Shown in pieces: positions 34,203-42,487 of a stretch of 42,487 nucleotides of DNA. A model generated the notes under the pieces. It saw only the letters and a program-made list of their open reading frames with translations. It was not told the origin of the DNA and searched no databases. The position numbers and the translations under genes are program-made. How positions within the stretch are numbered: the stretch's first letter is position 1; the number at the start of each line of letters is the position of its first letter. Origin of the DNA: Clostridia bacterium (GTDB taxonomy: Bacteria > Bacillota > Sulfobacillia > JAJZYS01 > JAJYTV01); the NCBI GenBank assembly GCA_027420455.1, contig DAIBJA010000077.1:1-42487 (forward strand). Reading direction: 5' to 3'.

Positions 34203-35398
34203 TTCGCCAACGCCCCCGTCGATTCCCTACCTCTACGGCCGGACGCCGCGGAGCGCAGGCCGAGGACGACGACCGCCCCGGCACCGACCAGTTGGGCCAG
34301 GACGTAGCCGAGGATCAGCGAGTCGGGACCTCCGGCCAAGGTGAGGCTCCATGCCACCCAGGCGACGCAGGCGGCCAGGATTGGCCACCAGTTGTGCAGA
34401 GAGCGCTGCGCGTCGGCGCCGCTCCAGAGATAGCTGACGGCCAGGGCGCAGGTGCCGAGGAAATAGAGCGCCAGCACCCAGGCCGGCTCCTTGACGCCCA
34501 TCAGCCGCATGGCGAACTCGCCGATCGCGAAGGCGATCATCACGCTGACGACCGCGATGATGCCGATGGCGAGACTGCCCTCGCTGCGTCGCGAGCGTCC
34601 CCAGCCCTCGTCACCGACGGCCATCAGCACCAGGGGCTGGGCCAGGTAGAAGGGAGCCTTCCCGAGCAGGGCGATCACCGCGAAGCCCGCGGCGCGCCCT
34701 GCGCCGAGATGCAGCGTCGCCGCCAGCACGTCCACGGACAGCCAAGCGGTCACCGCGAGCGCGACCCAGCCCGACGCCCAGGGCGTCGCCTTGATCGGGC
34801 GGATCGCCGCCTGATCTCGTGTCCTGTAGGGCAGCCATACCCCGACGACGCCGAGGACAAGGAAGCTCAGCACCTGGATCCAGAGCACCGCGAGGCCACC
34901 GCCCGTCCGGTGTCCCACCGCAAGGATGCCGACAAACCGGCCGACGTTCGGGAGCATGTTGACCACCGCCGAACCCACGAAGGATGCGCGTCCGATCAGC
35001 ACGCCCGTCGCCACGGCCGGCATGTAGCTCGAGAGCGGCACGAGCAGCGCGACCGGCAGCAGCCATGCACCGGGGAACCGACCGGCGAACAGGAGCATCG
35101 CCATGCCGCTCAAGAGACCGGCGACAAGAAACGCCGCTTGGACGAAGGGCAAGTGGCGGCGCCACTTCGGTGACTGGCCGGCCCACGTCGCCACGGGCAG
35201 GCTGATGAGCGCCGCAGGCAGGCCGATGGTCGACCCCGCGCCCAGGGCCGCCAGAACCTGTGCCAGGACCTGCGGCCCGTAGAAGATGTCGATCAACAGG
35301 TTGAAGCCGTACGAGACAACCCCGGACAGCAGCGACACGGCGAAGATGATCAGCGTCGTGCGGCTTACGATCGGACGCGATGCGGTGCCACGCCTCAC
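34199..35398 (-). CDS. polytopic membrane protein, probable Wzx/MATE-type polysaccharide flippase
   Basis: 399 residues from GTG at 35398, seven bases after GGAGG and overlapping the previous stop (GTGA). Ten to twelve hydrophobic segments begin at residue 12. The spacing and the Gly/Pro-containing helices resemble MOP-superfamily transporters of lipid-linked or polymeric sugars. It is shorter than most Wzx proteins. With the PelG-like protein it gives the locus two candidate transporters. Confidence 0.7.
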   Translation of the reverse strand: MRRGTASRPIVSRTTLIIFAVSLLSGVVSYGFNLLIDIFYGPQVLAQVLAALGAGSTIGLPAALISLPVATWAGQSPKWRRHLPFVQAAFLVAGLLSGMAMLLFAGRFPGAWLLPVALLVPLSSYMPAVATGVLIGRASFVGSAVVNMLPNVGRFVGILAVGHRTGGGLAVLWIQVLSFLVLGVVGVWLPYRTRDQAAIRPIKATPWASGWVALAVTAWLSVDVLAATLHLGAGRAAGFAVIALLGKAPFYLAQPLVLMAVGDEGWGRSRRSEGSLAIGIIAVVSVMIAFAIGEFAMRLMGVKEPAWVLALYFLGTCALAVSYLWSGADAQRSLHNWWPILAACVAWVAWSLTLAGGPDSLILGYVLAQLVGAGAVVVLGLRSAASGRRGRESTGALAN

Positions 35399-37575
35399 AG
35401 GCCGTCCTCCGGCAGCGTCATGTAGACGATCATCTCCGGCAAGAGGCCCATGGCCTCCACCTCCGCGACCAACTCGGGCGTGATGCGAGTACCCTGGGCG
35501 GCCACAAGACGACCGTCCTGGCCCACGAGGTCGCGCCCCACGACCTTGCCGGCGATGAATGCCAGGATGTTCAACCCTGATGCTCCCGCCACCACCTTGG
35601 GTTCGGCCGGGGTCGCCGCAGGCCGCTGCGCTGGGCGCGACGGAGGGGTTTGCGGCCTCGGCGCCTGCGGTCTCGCCGGCTCGGTCCTGGGTATCTCGTA
35701 GGCACGCTGGGGTTGCCCGACGCGCAGCGGCACGGACCCTGCGTCGCCGCTCTCGCCCGGCAACTGCCAGGCGGGCCGCGGGAGCTCCTCCGGCCAGGGC
35801 GCCTCCGGGACCGTCTCATTCTTCCCTTCGGCCGGCCTTTCCTCGGACTGCGGCGCGGGACTCGACTTCTCTTGGTCCACGGGCGGCTGCTCCTCACGCG
35901 CGACTGATGGGGCTGGTGCCGGGGGCAGCTCTCCGCCGCCAGGCTCCGCTGTCGGTTGGCTCCGGGCAGCCAGCTCCGGGCTGTCGTCCATCGGCAGGCA
36001 GCTGGCTGCAACGGGCTCCTCCGGCGCCGTGCCGCACTCGGGGCCGGTCTGACCAAGAACCGACTCTTGGGCGCTCGGCGCAAGCATCGACGCGAAAGGG
36101 CCATGGCCCGCAAGGTCGGCCGCGGGCTCTTCCGCCGCATGGGCGGAGGGCAGCGGCGCGGCATGCTCGTCCTCGGCGCTCGCGGCGTACTCCGGAGCGA
36201 TCGCCAAAGGGGGCGCTTCGGGCGCCTGCGGCTCCTGTGGCGTGGCGGACTCGCTAAGCCCAGCCGCGAAGGGCAGATCGTCCAGCTCCGACTCGGCCAT
36301 GGGCGGTGCATTCCGCCCATCGGCAGCCTCGCGGGAACTGTCGCCGCGAGACGGAACCTCGGTCTCGTCCTCCGCCTGAAGGCGTTCGCCTGAAGTCATG
36401 GGTCGCAGGTCGACCATCTCGACAGCCCCATGCGCCTCAGGAACCACATCCCCATCCAGCGCGGGCGTCTCGGTCGGCGCCGGCTGCAGCTCTTCGTCGG
36501 CGATCGACGTCTCTGACGACGCGGATGGGCTCTCCTCGATCTGCCGCTCAACCGTCGGCGCGGCCCCTGCGGGCGGCACCACGCGTAGGAGGTCGCCGCG
36601 CGGCACATCGCCTGGCGCCGTGCCGCGCGGGCTGGTCGCGCCCCCAGAGGCCAGATCGTCGCCCGGCGCCGCTGCCGATGCTTCGACCGGTGCGGCCGCG
36701 GCTGCCACCTCTTGCTCGGCGAGCGCGCCCTCAGCCTCAGGTGCCTGGGGCTTCGGCGGCAGCGCCACCGGAAACAGCGCCCGGGTGGACTCCTCGGGCA
36801 CGTCGTCCAGGTCGAGCAGGCGGTACTTGTCGCGCAGGAGCACCATGCCCTGGCGCAGGGCGACCACATCGCCCACCGGAATCACCCCGGACCCTTCTTC
36901 GCTCTCCGCCACGAACCCGAGCACCCGCGGCGGCGGTCCGCTTACCACCACACCGGTCACGTAGCCGAACGAGGCCGCCCCCCGCACCTGCAGCCGGACG
37001 GCGCGCTCCGGCAGCAGGAAGAGTGTGCGCTCGCCCGAGAGCCGTCGCACGGGCAGGTCGCCTGGCGGCTGCGCGAGCAACGCCGCGGCGACGTCGGCAA
37101 ATTCGGTCGAGGTCCCTAGGGCGTCGTCGATGGCGCCGCCCACCACGCGTTCGATGCCCGCGGCCAGCTTGCGCAGCTCCTGCTCCGCGACGGCGATGGC
37201 CCGGTCCACCTCTGGCAGGAAGCCCTCGAGCCGCGCGCGTTCCCGGTGGTGCAGCGCTTCAAGATGGGAAACTTCCTCGCGCACGCCGGTGTCGATGACC
37301 GTGGCGTTTCGGCGGGCCAGCTCGAGCTGGTGGGACAGGCGCTCGCGATCGAGTGCCAGGCGCTGCAAGAGATCCACGAGCGCATCCCTTCGCGCCAGGG
37401 TGCGAATGATGCGCTCGCGCTGGTCGGCCTCGACCGCCGCGAAGGCATCGTTTGCCCCCTGCTGTTCCGCCTCGATGCGGGTGGCCAGTTCGAGCACGTC
37501 GGCACGGTTAAAACCAAACAGGCCCAGCGGCAACCGCTGGACCCTGAAGCGCGGTCGAGAACCCCTCGACGCCAC
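35395..37575 (-). CDS. coiled-coil / PRC-barrel-like scaffold protein with a long disordered region
   Basis: 726 residues from GTG at 37575, two bases after the upstream stop. Parts: an N-terminal GLFGFNRADVLEL segment, similar in style to the membrane-targeting start of DivIVA-like proteins; a coiled coil (about 28-150); a PRC-barrel-like beta domain (about 190-270, SFGYVTGVVV and GVIPVGDVVAL); about 370 residues rich in Pro, Glu and Ala, certainly disordered; and a compact C-terminal domain (GKVVGRDLVGQDGRLVAAQ onward). No enzyme motif. It looks like a tether or adaptor organising the exopolysaccharide machinery. Confidence 0.7.
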   Translation of the reverse strand: MASRGSRPRFRVQRLPLGLFGFNRADVLELATRIEAEQQGANDAFAAVEADQRERIIRTLARRDALVDLLQRLALDRERLSHQLELARRNATVIDTGVREEVSHLEALHHRERARLEGFLPEVDRAIAVAEQELRKLAAGIERVVGGAIDDALGTSTEFADVAAALLAQPPGDLPVRRLSGERTLFLLPERAVRLQVRGAASFGYVTGVVVSGPPPRVLGFVAESEEGSGVIPVGDVVALRQGMVLLRDKYRLLDLDDVPEESTRALFPVALPPKPQAPEAEGALAEQEVAAAAAPVEASAAAPGDDLASGGATSPRGTAPGDVPRGDLLRVVPPAGAAPTVERQIEESPSASSETSIADEELQPAPTETPALDGDVVPEAHGAVEMVDLRPMTSGERLQAEDETEVPSRGDSSREAADGRNAPPMAESELDDLPFAAGLSESATPQEPQAPEAPPLAIAPEYAASAEDEHAAPLPSAHAAEEPAADLAGHGPFASMLAPSAQESVLGQTGPECGTAPEEPVAASCLPMDDSPELAARSQPTAEPGGGELPPAPAPSVAREEQPPVDQEKSSPAPQSEERPAEGKNETVPEAPWPEELPRPAWQLPGESGDAGSVPLRVGQPQRAYEIPRTEPARPQAPRPQTPPSRPAQRPAATPAEPKVVAGASGLNILAFIAGKVVGRDLVGQDGRLVAAQGTRITPELVAEVEAMGLLPEMIVYMTLPEDGL

Positions 37576-37577
37576 GC

Positions 37578-38102
37578 CTAAGCCCCTGCCTTCTCCTGAC
37601 GCGTCGCCTCTTGCCCTGTCTGGTCGGGCAAGAGCGCCGTCGCCGGCGCTGCCTCAGGTTTCGCCTGGCGCGGTTCCGCCGGTTCGGGCGACGCCTCGAT
37701 CTGCGTCAAGGTACGGCGCACCGCCGCTGCGACATCATCCCGCAGGGCGTGAAGCAACTGACGCCGGTGGGCCAACGCGAGTTCTCGGCGCGCAATCTCA
37801 CCAAGGAGTGCCGCCTCGTCCTCGCCGAAGGCGGTCTTGGCGCTTTCGAGCATCTCGATGCCGCGCGCGCCGAACTCGTCGAGAAGCGCCAGCAGCACCT
37901 GCTGCTGCTCCTGCTCGGCTGCGACCAGCGCCTCCGCGTCGCGCAGCGCCTGCGCGGCCGCGTCGAACTGGCTCGAAAGCTCCCTGAGCTGCTGCTCCCG
38001 GGCCTCCTGCGCCGCCAGGGTCTCACGTTCGAGCGCCTCGAACAAGGCGACGGTGGGACGCCTGCGATAGCCCAGAAAAGCCCGTCGCAGCGCAAGTTCC
38101 AC
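37578..38102 (-). CDS. coiled-coil protein with DivIVA-like N-terminal motif
   Basis: 174 residues from GTG at 38102, seven bases after AAGGGGTGG. The opening RRAFLGYRRRPTVALFEAL recalls the short GY-motif segment of DivIVA/GpsB proteins. Residues 25-140 are a heptad-like coiled coil, and the last 35 are Pro/Glu/Ala-rich. It is the first gene of the eight-gene operon and is translationally coupled to the larger coiled-coil protein, with which it may form a mixed filament or scaffold. Confidence 0.68.
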   Translation of the reverse strand: MELALRRAFLGYRRRPTVALFEALERETLAAQEAREQQLRELSSQFDAAAQALRDAEALVAAEQEQQQVLLALLDEFGARGIEMLESAKTAFGEDEAALLGEIARRELALAHRRQLLHALRDDVAAAVRRTLTQIEASPEPAEPRQAKPEAAPATALLPDQTGQEATRQEKAGA

Positions 38103-38135
38103 GTCCCCACCACCCCTTGGCCCGCTTCACGTTAA

Positions 38136-38215
38136 TAAAGCAGATCGCGTAACAACCATACAGCGATTTGCCTTTGTGATCTATTCTACTTCATTCGTCA
38201 AATACCTGCAGCACT
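38136..38215 (-). promoter_or_regulatory. AT-rich promoter region of the eight-gene exopolysaccharide operon
   Basis: The 165-base gap before the operon contains a clear AT-rich island unlike the coding surroundings. TTGACG (38196-38201, minus strand) is a possible -35, but no good -10 follows at 16-18 bases, so the exact promoter is unassigned. Confidence 0.4.
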
Positions 38216-38267
38216 TTCCTCGCGTGGCAGAACGGCCCCCCGTCCACGCCGACCACTTGCCCCGGGG

Positions 38268-39056
38268 TCAGTCCCGGCGACGCGTCAGGGCAATGAAGTA
38301 GACCGGCTGGTCCCAGGAATCCTGCCGATAGGCGTCCGGCAAAGGCACCGGCAGGACCGGCCGTTGACTCGCCAGGGTCCTCGATACGGCCCCAAAGACG
38401 TAGCGGGCTGCGGCGTCCACGCCTAGCGGCTGCAGCATGTTCCTCGCCGTGCGCAGAAGGCGAAGCCCGAGCGTCATCGGCATCTGGCTATAGAGACCAC
38501 CGATCTGGAAAGGGCCTTCGAGCAGTGCGCGAAACTCGCTGAGCGCGTACTCGCGCAGGTGGAACGGGTTGTGCGTATTGGCCGTCGGCGGTGTGTTGGG
38601 GCCGGGCGCCAGCCGGTTCGGCGTCGAGACGATGTACGTGCCGCCTGGCTTGAGGACGCGCGCCACCTCCGCCACGCACCGCTCGGGTTCGGGCACGTGC
38701 TCGATGGTCTCGAAGGACACGACCGCGTCCACAGCGCCGTCCGGCAGGGCGAGAGAGCACGCGTCGCTCGCGGCGAACGAGAGCTGCGCCGCCTTGTACT
38801 TGCCTGCGGCAAAATCCACGATGCCCGGGTCGACGTCGACGCCCAGCACGCTCGCGGCGCCCGCCTCCGCCATCATGTACGAGCCGTAGCCCTCACCGCA
38901 GGCGAGGTCCAACACGTGCCTACCACCGACAAACTGGCAGGCGAATGCGTAGCGGCCATAATGCGTGGGAGCCATATCGGCCGGAGCGATCCCGGGCAGA
39001 AAGCGCTCACCCGTAAACCGCGGGGCATCGTCCCGCGGAACATCTCGCGTCGCCAT
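38268..39056 (-). CDS. SAM-dependent methyltransferase
   Basis: 262 residues from ATG at 39056, four bases after GGAGGA. Class I fold with motif I VLDLACGEGYG, VLGVDVD, the post-motif DAVVSFETIEHV and LKPGGTYIVSTPN. The C-terminal part resembles methyltransferases of polysaccharide clusters. Substrate unknown. It sits just upstream of the exopolysaccharide operon but is separated by its promoter region, so a role in sugar methylation is only suggested. The 170 bases upstream of it hold no recognisable gene. Confidence 0.88.
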   Translation of the reverse strand: MATRDVPRDDAPRFTGERFLPGIAPADMAPTHYGRYAFACQFVGGRHVLDLACGEGYGSYMMAEAGAASVLGVDVDPGIVDFAAGKYKAAQLSFAASDACSLALPDGAVDAVVSFETIEHVPEPERCVAEVARVLKPGGTYIVSTPNRLAPGPNTPPTANTHNPFHLREYALSEFRALLEGPFQIGGLYSQMPMTLGLRLLRTARNMLQPLGVDAAARYVFGAVSRTLASQRPVLPVPLPDAYRQDSWDQPVYFIALTRRRD

Positions 39057-39229
39057 GTCATCCTCCGTGCGGAAACGTGGAGGGCAGGGGGCTTGTGCGC
39101 CGAATGGACGGGGCCATATGCCGGCTGTTCGCCAACCGGTGCGCCAAACCTCCCAGGGGCCCCGACGCGAATGTTTCCGTGCCCCGGGCCACGACCGCGG
39201 CCAAGCCGAACAATGCCGGCCTCCGCTCG

Positions 39230-39940
39230 CTAGCGGTAGCTGTAGGTTACCTGCACCGACACCTGCACCTGCTGGTTGCCTGTGGCGATGGGCGTCGAGG
39301 CGGCGGCCCTCGCAAGCGAGAACGCGATCGGTTGAGGCGCCTGGGTGCTCGTGAGGCGCACGCTGCGCACGCCGCCCAGGGTGACGCCCAGTTCCTTGGC
39401 CTCGGCGAGCGCCTGGCGCTTCGCGGCCTTGATGGCCGCCTGTACGGCCTGCTGCTGACCGGCGTTCGGGTCGGCGGTCGTCAGTTGCAGTCCGTTCAGC
39501 TGATTGGCACCGGCCGCGGTCGCCGCGGTGACCACCGCGCCAAGCCGCGCAAGGTCCCGTGTGGTTACGGTGAACTGCTCCTGCGCCTGATAGCCCTGCA
39601 ACTGACCGTTCGGTCCGTAGTTCTGGCTGAGGTTCAAGTTGGACGTCTGTACGTCCGCCGCCTGAACGCCATCCTTGCCGACCGCCCGCAGCAGGCTCGC
39701 CGCCACCGCTGAAAGCTTCTGCAGGGCGGCAGGGGCGGTTTGGGCCGTCTCCTGCGCGCCAAGATTGATCTGGGCCTCGTCCGGTTGGACCCACGAGGTA
39801 CCGGTGGACGTCACCGTCAGCTGCCCCTGCGACACGCCGGACGCGCTTCGCGCTCCTCCCCCCGCCAGAAAGCCGATGCCGAGCACCACGCAGAGCACCA
39901 CCAGGGCGAGCACCGCCTCGGACCACCGCGGCCAGCTCAT
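39230..39940 (-). CDS. SIMPL-domain (DUF541) exported protein
   Basis: 236 residues from ATG at 39940, preceded by GGGGAGGG; ATG 39961 would add seven residues. One N-terminal membrane segment (VLALVVLCVVLGIGFLAGG) anchors a SIMPL domain recognisable from LTVTSTGTSWVQPDEAQINLG at its start and VQVSVQVTYSYR at its end. The domain occurs in periplasmic or surface proteins of stress response; its biochemical role is not settled. It follows the anti-sigma gene by 56 bases, so it may be part of the sigma-factor regulon. Confidence 0.85.
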   Translation of the reverse strand: MSWPRWSEAVLALVVLCVVLGIGFLAGGGARSASGVSQGQLTVTSTGTSWVQPDEAQINLGAQETAQTAPAALQKLSAVAASLLRAVGKDGVQAADVQTSNLNLSQNYGPNGQLQGYQAQEQFTVTTRDLARLGAVVTAATAAGANQLNGLQLTTADPNAGQQQAVQAAIKAAKRQALAEAKELGVTLGGVRSVRLTSTQAPQPIAFSLARAAASTPIATGNQQVQVSVQVTYSYR

Positions 39941-39996
39941 CTCGAGCCCTCCCCTCGCCATCGTCGTGAGTACACCGATGGATGCCCAGTGTGACG

Positions 39997-41025
39997 CTAC
40001 GGGCTGAGGCGCACCGTCTTGATCGGCGTCCAGCCGCCGGCAGGCCCAGGCGCCAGGAGTTCAAGCTCCGGGGTGCCTTCAGGCACCGGGTCGAACAGCA
40101 GCGACGCCTGATAGCCACCGGGCACGCGACGCACGGTGCGATGGACCGGACGCTGTGCGCCCTGTGGGCTCGCAAGCGCGATCGCCTTGGCCGCCGCAGG
40201 CGTCGGGACGACGAGGTTCGCCGCAACCCCACGCTCGCCGAGATCGAGAGAAATAAGGCGCACGCCGGGAAGGCCCGTCGCCTGGCCATCCCGCGCAAGA
40301 CGCAACCGGCCCTGGGCCGCCGCTCCCGGCGGCATGGGCAGCAGCACCGCCAAGCCGTACCTGCGGGGCAACCGGTACCATCCGGGCGCGAGCCCGCTGA
40401 ACCGCAGCAGTTCCACGCCGCGGCTCGCGCTGGCCGAAATCCTTCGCTCATGGCCTGTGAGGTCGTGAACGGCGACCGAACCTCCGACCGGAGCCGCCGG
40501 GGCGGACAGCGCGAGCACGTCGTCCGCGAGCCACACGGGGCGCACCTTCACCTGCCCGAGGTCACCGCCCAAGGTGATCTGGACCGGGGCTCCGTGCGCA
40601 TCCGTGGTCCCCAGCACGGCGGTGCCGTGCAGCGTCTTGGCCGGCTTCGGCGTGGCGGAGGGAGCCGCCGTCGCGAAGGCAACGCTGGTGTGTAGAGCGC
40701 CACGCTGGGAAACCGCTGCCACGCTGGGCGTCACAATGCTCACGGCCACAGGGGCGGGCAGTCTTGCCAGGAGCAGCGCAAGCAGGGCTGCCGCGGCCGC
40801 ACCCGGCCACGCCCAGGCGGCGCGGCCGCTGCGGGAGGGTGGCATGAGCCGCGCAAGAAAGGCGTCCTCGTCGTCGGGCCATTCCGGGTCGCCGAGCTCG
40901 CGGATGGCCTGCGCGAGGTCCAAGGCGTCGGCCACAATCGGGTCGTCGGACGGCAACAGGGCCTCGCCCAGGGCGAGCCGATCCAAGGCGGCGTCGATCA
41001 CCCGCAGGCGACGGTCCTCGTCCAT
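39997..41025 (-). CDS. membrane anti-sigma factor (probable)
   Basis: 342 residues from ATG at 41025; GTG 41031 overlapping the sigma stop codon is an alternative. An acidic N-terminal cytoplasmic region (about 1-68) precedes one membrane span (about 71-90), then a long extracytoplasmic region of beta-rich repeats. Position directly after the ECF sigma gene, topology and size fit an anti-sigma factor. The usual zinc HxxxCxxC anti-sigma motif is absent, so it would be of a different subtype. Confidence 0.75.
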   Translation of the reverse strand: MDEDRRLRVIDAALDRLALGEALLPSDDPIVADALDLAQAIRELGDPEWPDDEDAFLARLMPPSRSGRAAWAWPGAAAAALLALLLARLPAPVAVSIVTPSVAAVSQRGALHTSVAFATAAPSATPKPAKTLHGTAVLGTTDAHGAPVQITLGGDLGQVKVRPVWLADDVLALSAPAAPVGGSVAVHDLTGHERRISASASRGVELLRFSGLAPGWYRLPRRYGLAVLLPMPPGAAAQGRLRLARDGQATGLPGVRLISLDLGERGVAANLVVPTPAAAKAIALASPQGAQRPVHRTVRRVPGGYQASLLFDPVPEGTPELELLAPGPAGGWTPIKTVRLSP

Positions 41026-41027
41026 GC

Positions 41028-41573
41028 TCACCCCTCCCCTCCCGCCGTTTCCGCCGCCAGCATGCCGCGCAGACGGATCAGGGCACGATACTGCAGCGCT
41101 CGCACCGCCTCGGGCGTGCGTCCGAGCTCGCGACCGGCCTCCGCCGCGCTCTGGCCCTCGATCAGCCGGAGTTCCAGCACCCTGCGCTGGTCCGGCTCGA
41201 GCGCGCCGAGGGCCGACCTGAGCCGCTGGGCTTCCTCGCTCGCGAGCAGATGCTGCTCAGCCGAGGGACCCGGGTCCGCTCGCCGCTCCTCGGTGAGCTC
41301 GACCGCAGGATGGCGGTGGCTGTCGCGCAGCCGGTTGCGGCAAAGGTTCAAAGCGATCGTGCGCAGGTAAGGCCCGAGGCGTTCGCCCTCGAACCGATCG
41401 ATTTGGCGCCAGAAGCGCAGGAACGTCTCCTGCGTCAGATCTTCCGCCTCCGCGCGGTTGCCGAGGCGGCGGTAGACGACGCGGTACACCGCCTGCCAGT
41501 GCAGGCGGCACAGTTCCGCGGCCGCATCGCGAGCGCCGGCCTTCGCACGGCGGATCAGGTCGCCTTCCTCCAT
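41028..41573 (-). CDS. ECF-family RNA polymerase sigma factor
   Basis: 181 residues from ATG at 41573. Region 2 contains YRVVYRRLGNRAEAEDLTQETFLRFW; region 4 contains LEPDQRRVLELRLIEGQSAAEAGRELGRTPEAVRALQYRA, a helix-turn-helix that recognises the -35. No extra domain. It forms an operon with the anti-sigma gene and perhaps the SIMPL gene. The ribosome binding site is weak. The 174-base gap to the divergent carboxypeptidase probably contains the promoters of both; I could not assign an ECF consensus with confidence. Confidence 0.93.
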   Translation of the reverse strand: MEEGDLIRRAKAGARDAAAELCRLHWQAVYRVVYRRLGNRAEAEDLTQETFLRFWRQIDRFEGERLGPYLRTIALNLCRNRLRDSHRHPAVELTEERRADPGPSAEQHLLASEEAQRLRSALGALEPDQRRVLELRLIEGQSAAEAGRELGRTPEAVRALQYRALIRLRGMLAAETAGGEG

Positions 41574-41747
41574 CGTCTTGCCGTGTCACCGCCGATCGAT
41601 GAACACCTTCATGCCGCCTGCGTGACGTTCGGCAGGAATCCACCCGCCGTCAGCGGAATGCCATGTCCTGATATCGCGCCACGCAGCGCTTCCGCGGACC
41701 ACGGAACAACTCCTGCCGCAACGTGCGGCCATCGCGGGAGGAAGACC

Positions 41748-42487
41748 TTGAGAAAGCCGGATTACGACGACGTCATCGAACGCCTGCATGCGGTAGCGGA
41801 CGACTACGGCGGCCAGTTGACGCAGTACGCCGAAGCGGACGGTTACCCGCTCTACCACCTCGATCTGCCCGGCCCGGAGGGCGCTCCGCGTTTTCTCCTG
41901 TCGGCGGGCATCCATGGCGAAGAACCCGGCGCCACCACAGGCTTTCTCGCCTGGAGCGAACACGATCTCGCCAAGTGGCTGCACATCTTTCACATCGAGG
42001 CGTTTCCCTGCCTCAATCCTTGGGGCTTCGAGCGGGGCATCCGCTACGACGCCGTGGAGCGGGACCTCAACCGCTGCTTCAAGGACGACCCCGCGCCGCC
42101 GGCCGTTCAGATGGTGCGCCGTCTGACCGAGGGCAAGCGCTACGCCATGGCCGTCGACATGCACGAGGATTGCGACTACTACGGCTTCTACGTCTACGAG
42201 CGGCTCGAGCGCGGACCGAACGTCGCACCCGCGCTGCTGCAGCGCATCGCCCTCGAGGGCCCTCTCTCCTACGGCGAGGAGGGCGACGAGCCGCCCATCG
42301 AGCAGGGGCTCGTCCGCATGCAGTGGCCGAAGGACAAGACGCTCGTGCAGCTGGCGGCCGAGCGCCCGAAGTGGCCCCTCGCCTTCTACCTCTACCATGT
42401 GGCGGACCACGTCATCACCGTGGAGACCCCAGGCCTGCAGCCGCTCGACGTACGCGTGCGCATGCAGCGGGCGGCGGCCGAGACGGC
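41748..42487 (+). CDS. M14-type zinc carboxypeptidase / deacylase (3' end outside window)
   Basis: A partial gene starting at TTG 41748, six bases after GGGAGG; 246 codons remain open to the window edge. The zinc ligands His56 and Glu59 are in GIHGEEPG, the substrate-binding Arg is in ERDLNRCF, and DMHED supplies the third ligand later. No signal peptide, so a cytoplasmic enzyme acting on small amides or peptides is likely (succinylglutamate-desuccinylase/M14 group). Substrate is unknown. Confidence 0.88.
   Translation, partial: MRKPDYDDVIERLHAVADDYGGQLTQYAEADGYPLYHLDLPGPEGAPRFLLSAGIHGEEPGATTGFLAWSEHDLAKWLHIFHIEAFPCLNPWGFERGIRYDAVERDLNRCFKDDPAPPAVQMVRRLTEGKRYAMAVDMHEDCDYYGFYVYERLERGPNVAPALLQRIALEGPLSYGEEGDEPPIEQGLVRMQWPKDKTLVQLAAERPKWPLAFYLYHVADHVITVETPGLQPLDVRVRMQRAAAET

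Noticed and set aside
38196-38201. TTGACG as the -35 of the exopolysaccharide operon promoter
   Set aside because: No acceptable -10 hexamer lies 16-18 bases downstream, so it was not called as a defined promoter.
1-42487. CRISPR array, tRNA, rRNA or prophage genes
   Set aside because: No spaced short repeats, cloverleaf sequences, rRNA segments or phage structural genes were seen on either strand.

Overview
The window is high-GC bacterial DNA with dense genes, strong AGGAGG-type ribosome binding sites and many GTG and TTG starts. A sortase next to a sorting-signal protein, an AcuC-type deacetylase, and a bleomycin-hydrolase-type aminopeptidase suggest a Gram-positive-type (monoderm) organism, perhaps a deep-branching high-GC Bacillota lineage. 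That placement is inference; no rRNA, tRNA or other marker gene is present.

Layout. 1-600: the tail of a probable transposase gene and a gene remnant. 599-1219 (-): a DsbA/FrnE-type oxidoreductase whose first active-site Cys codon is an in-frame UGA, followed at the right distance by a hairpin with a GGUCU loop. It is best read as a selenoprotein. 1522-4153 (+): a surface protein of three 150-residue repeats with a PTTG-type sorting signal, overlapping its own sortase. 4302-6721: a C1 aminopeptidase and a convergent D-2-hydroxyacid dehydrogenase sharing a terminator. 6762-9525 (-): a membrane redox cluster of small membrane protein, ferric-reductase-like haem protein, ApbE and single-span protein. 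9687-11649 (+): ArsR regulator, FmdE-like protein and TauE/SafE exporter. 11737-15451: a GNAT/acyl-CoA-synthetase fusion divergent from AcuC, a likely protein acetylation/deacetylation pair. 15498-19399: a coiled-coil SLT hydrolase, a UDP-sugar epimerase, a secreted protein of unknown role, and a prepilin peptidase.

19436-38102 is a large exopolysaccharide locus that looks like a rearranged Pel system. A PelF-type glycosyltransferase faces a divergent four-gene operon: a PelG-like transporter and three large paralogous membrane proteins with GT-C-like features. Converging on it is an eight-gene minus-strand operon: two coiled-coil/scaffold proteins, a Wzx/MATE-type flippase, a GAF/HD-GYP protein, a GH114-type (PelA-hydrolase-like) protein, a GT2 glycosyltransferase, an ATP-grasp ligase and a polysaccharide deacetylase. 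Hydrolase and deacetylase are one protein (PelA) in the classical system; here they are separate genes. The HD-GYP protein would be the c-di-GMP link.

38268-42487: a SAM methyltransferase, a SIMPL-domain protein, an anti-sigma/ECF-sigma pair, and the 5' part of an M14-type zinc carboxypeptidase running off the window end. I saw no tRNA, rRNA, CRISPR array, prophage or complete insertion sequence.
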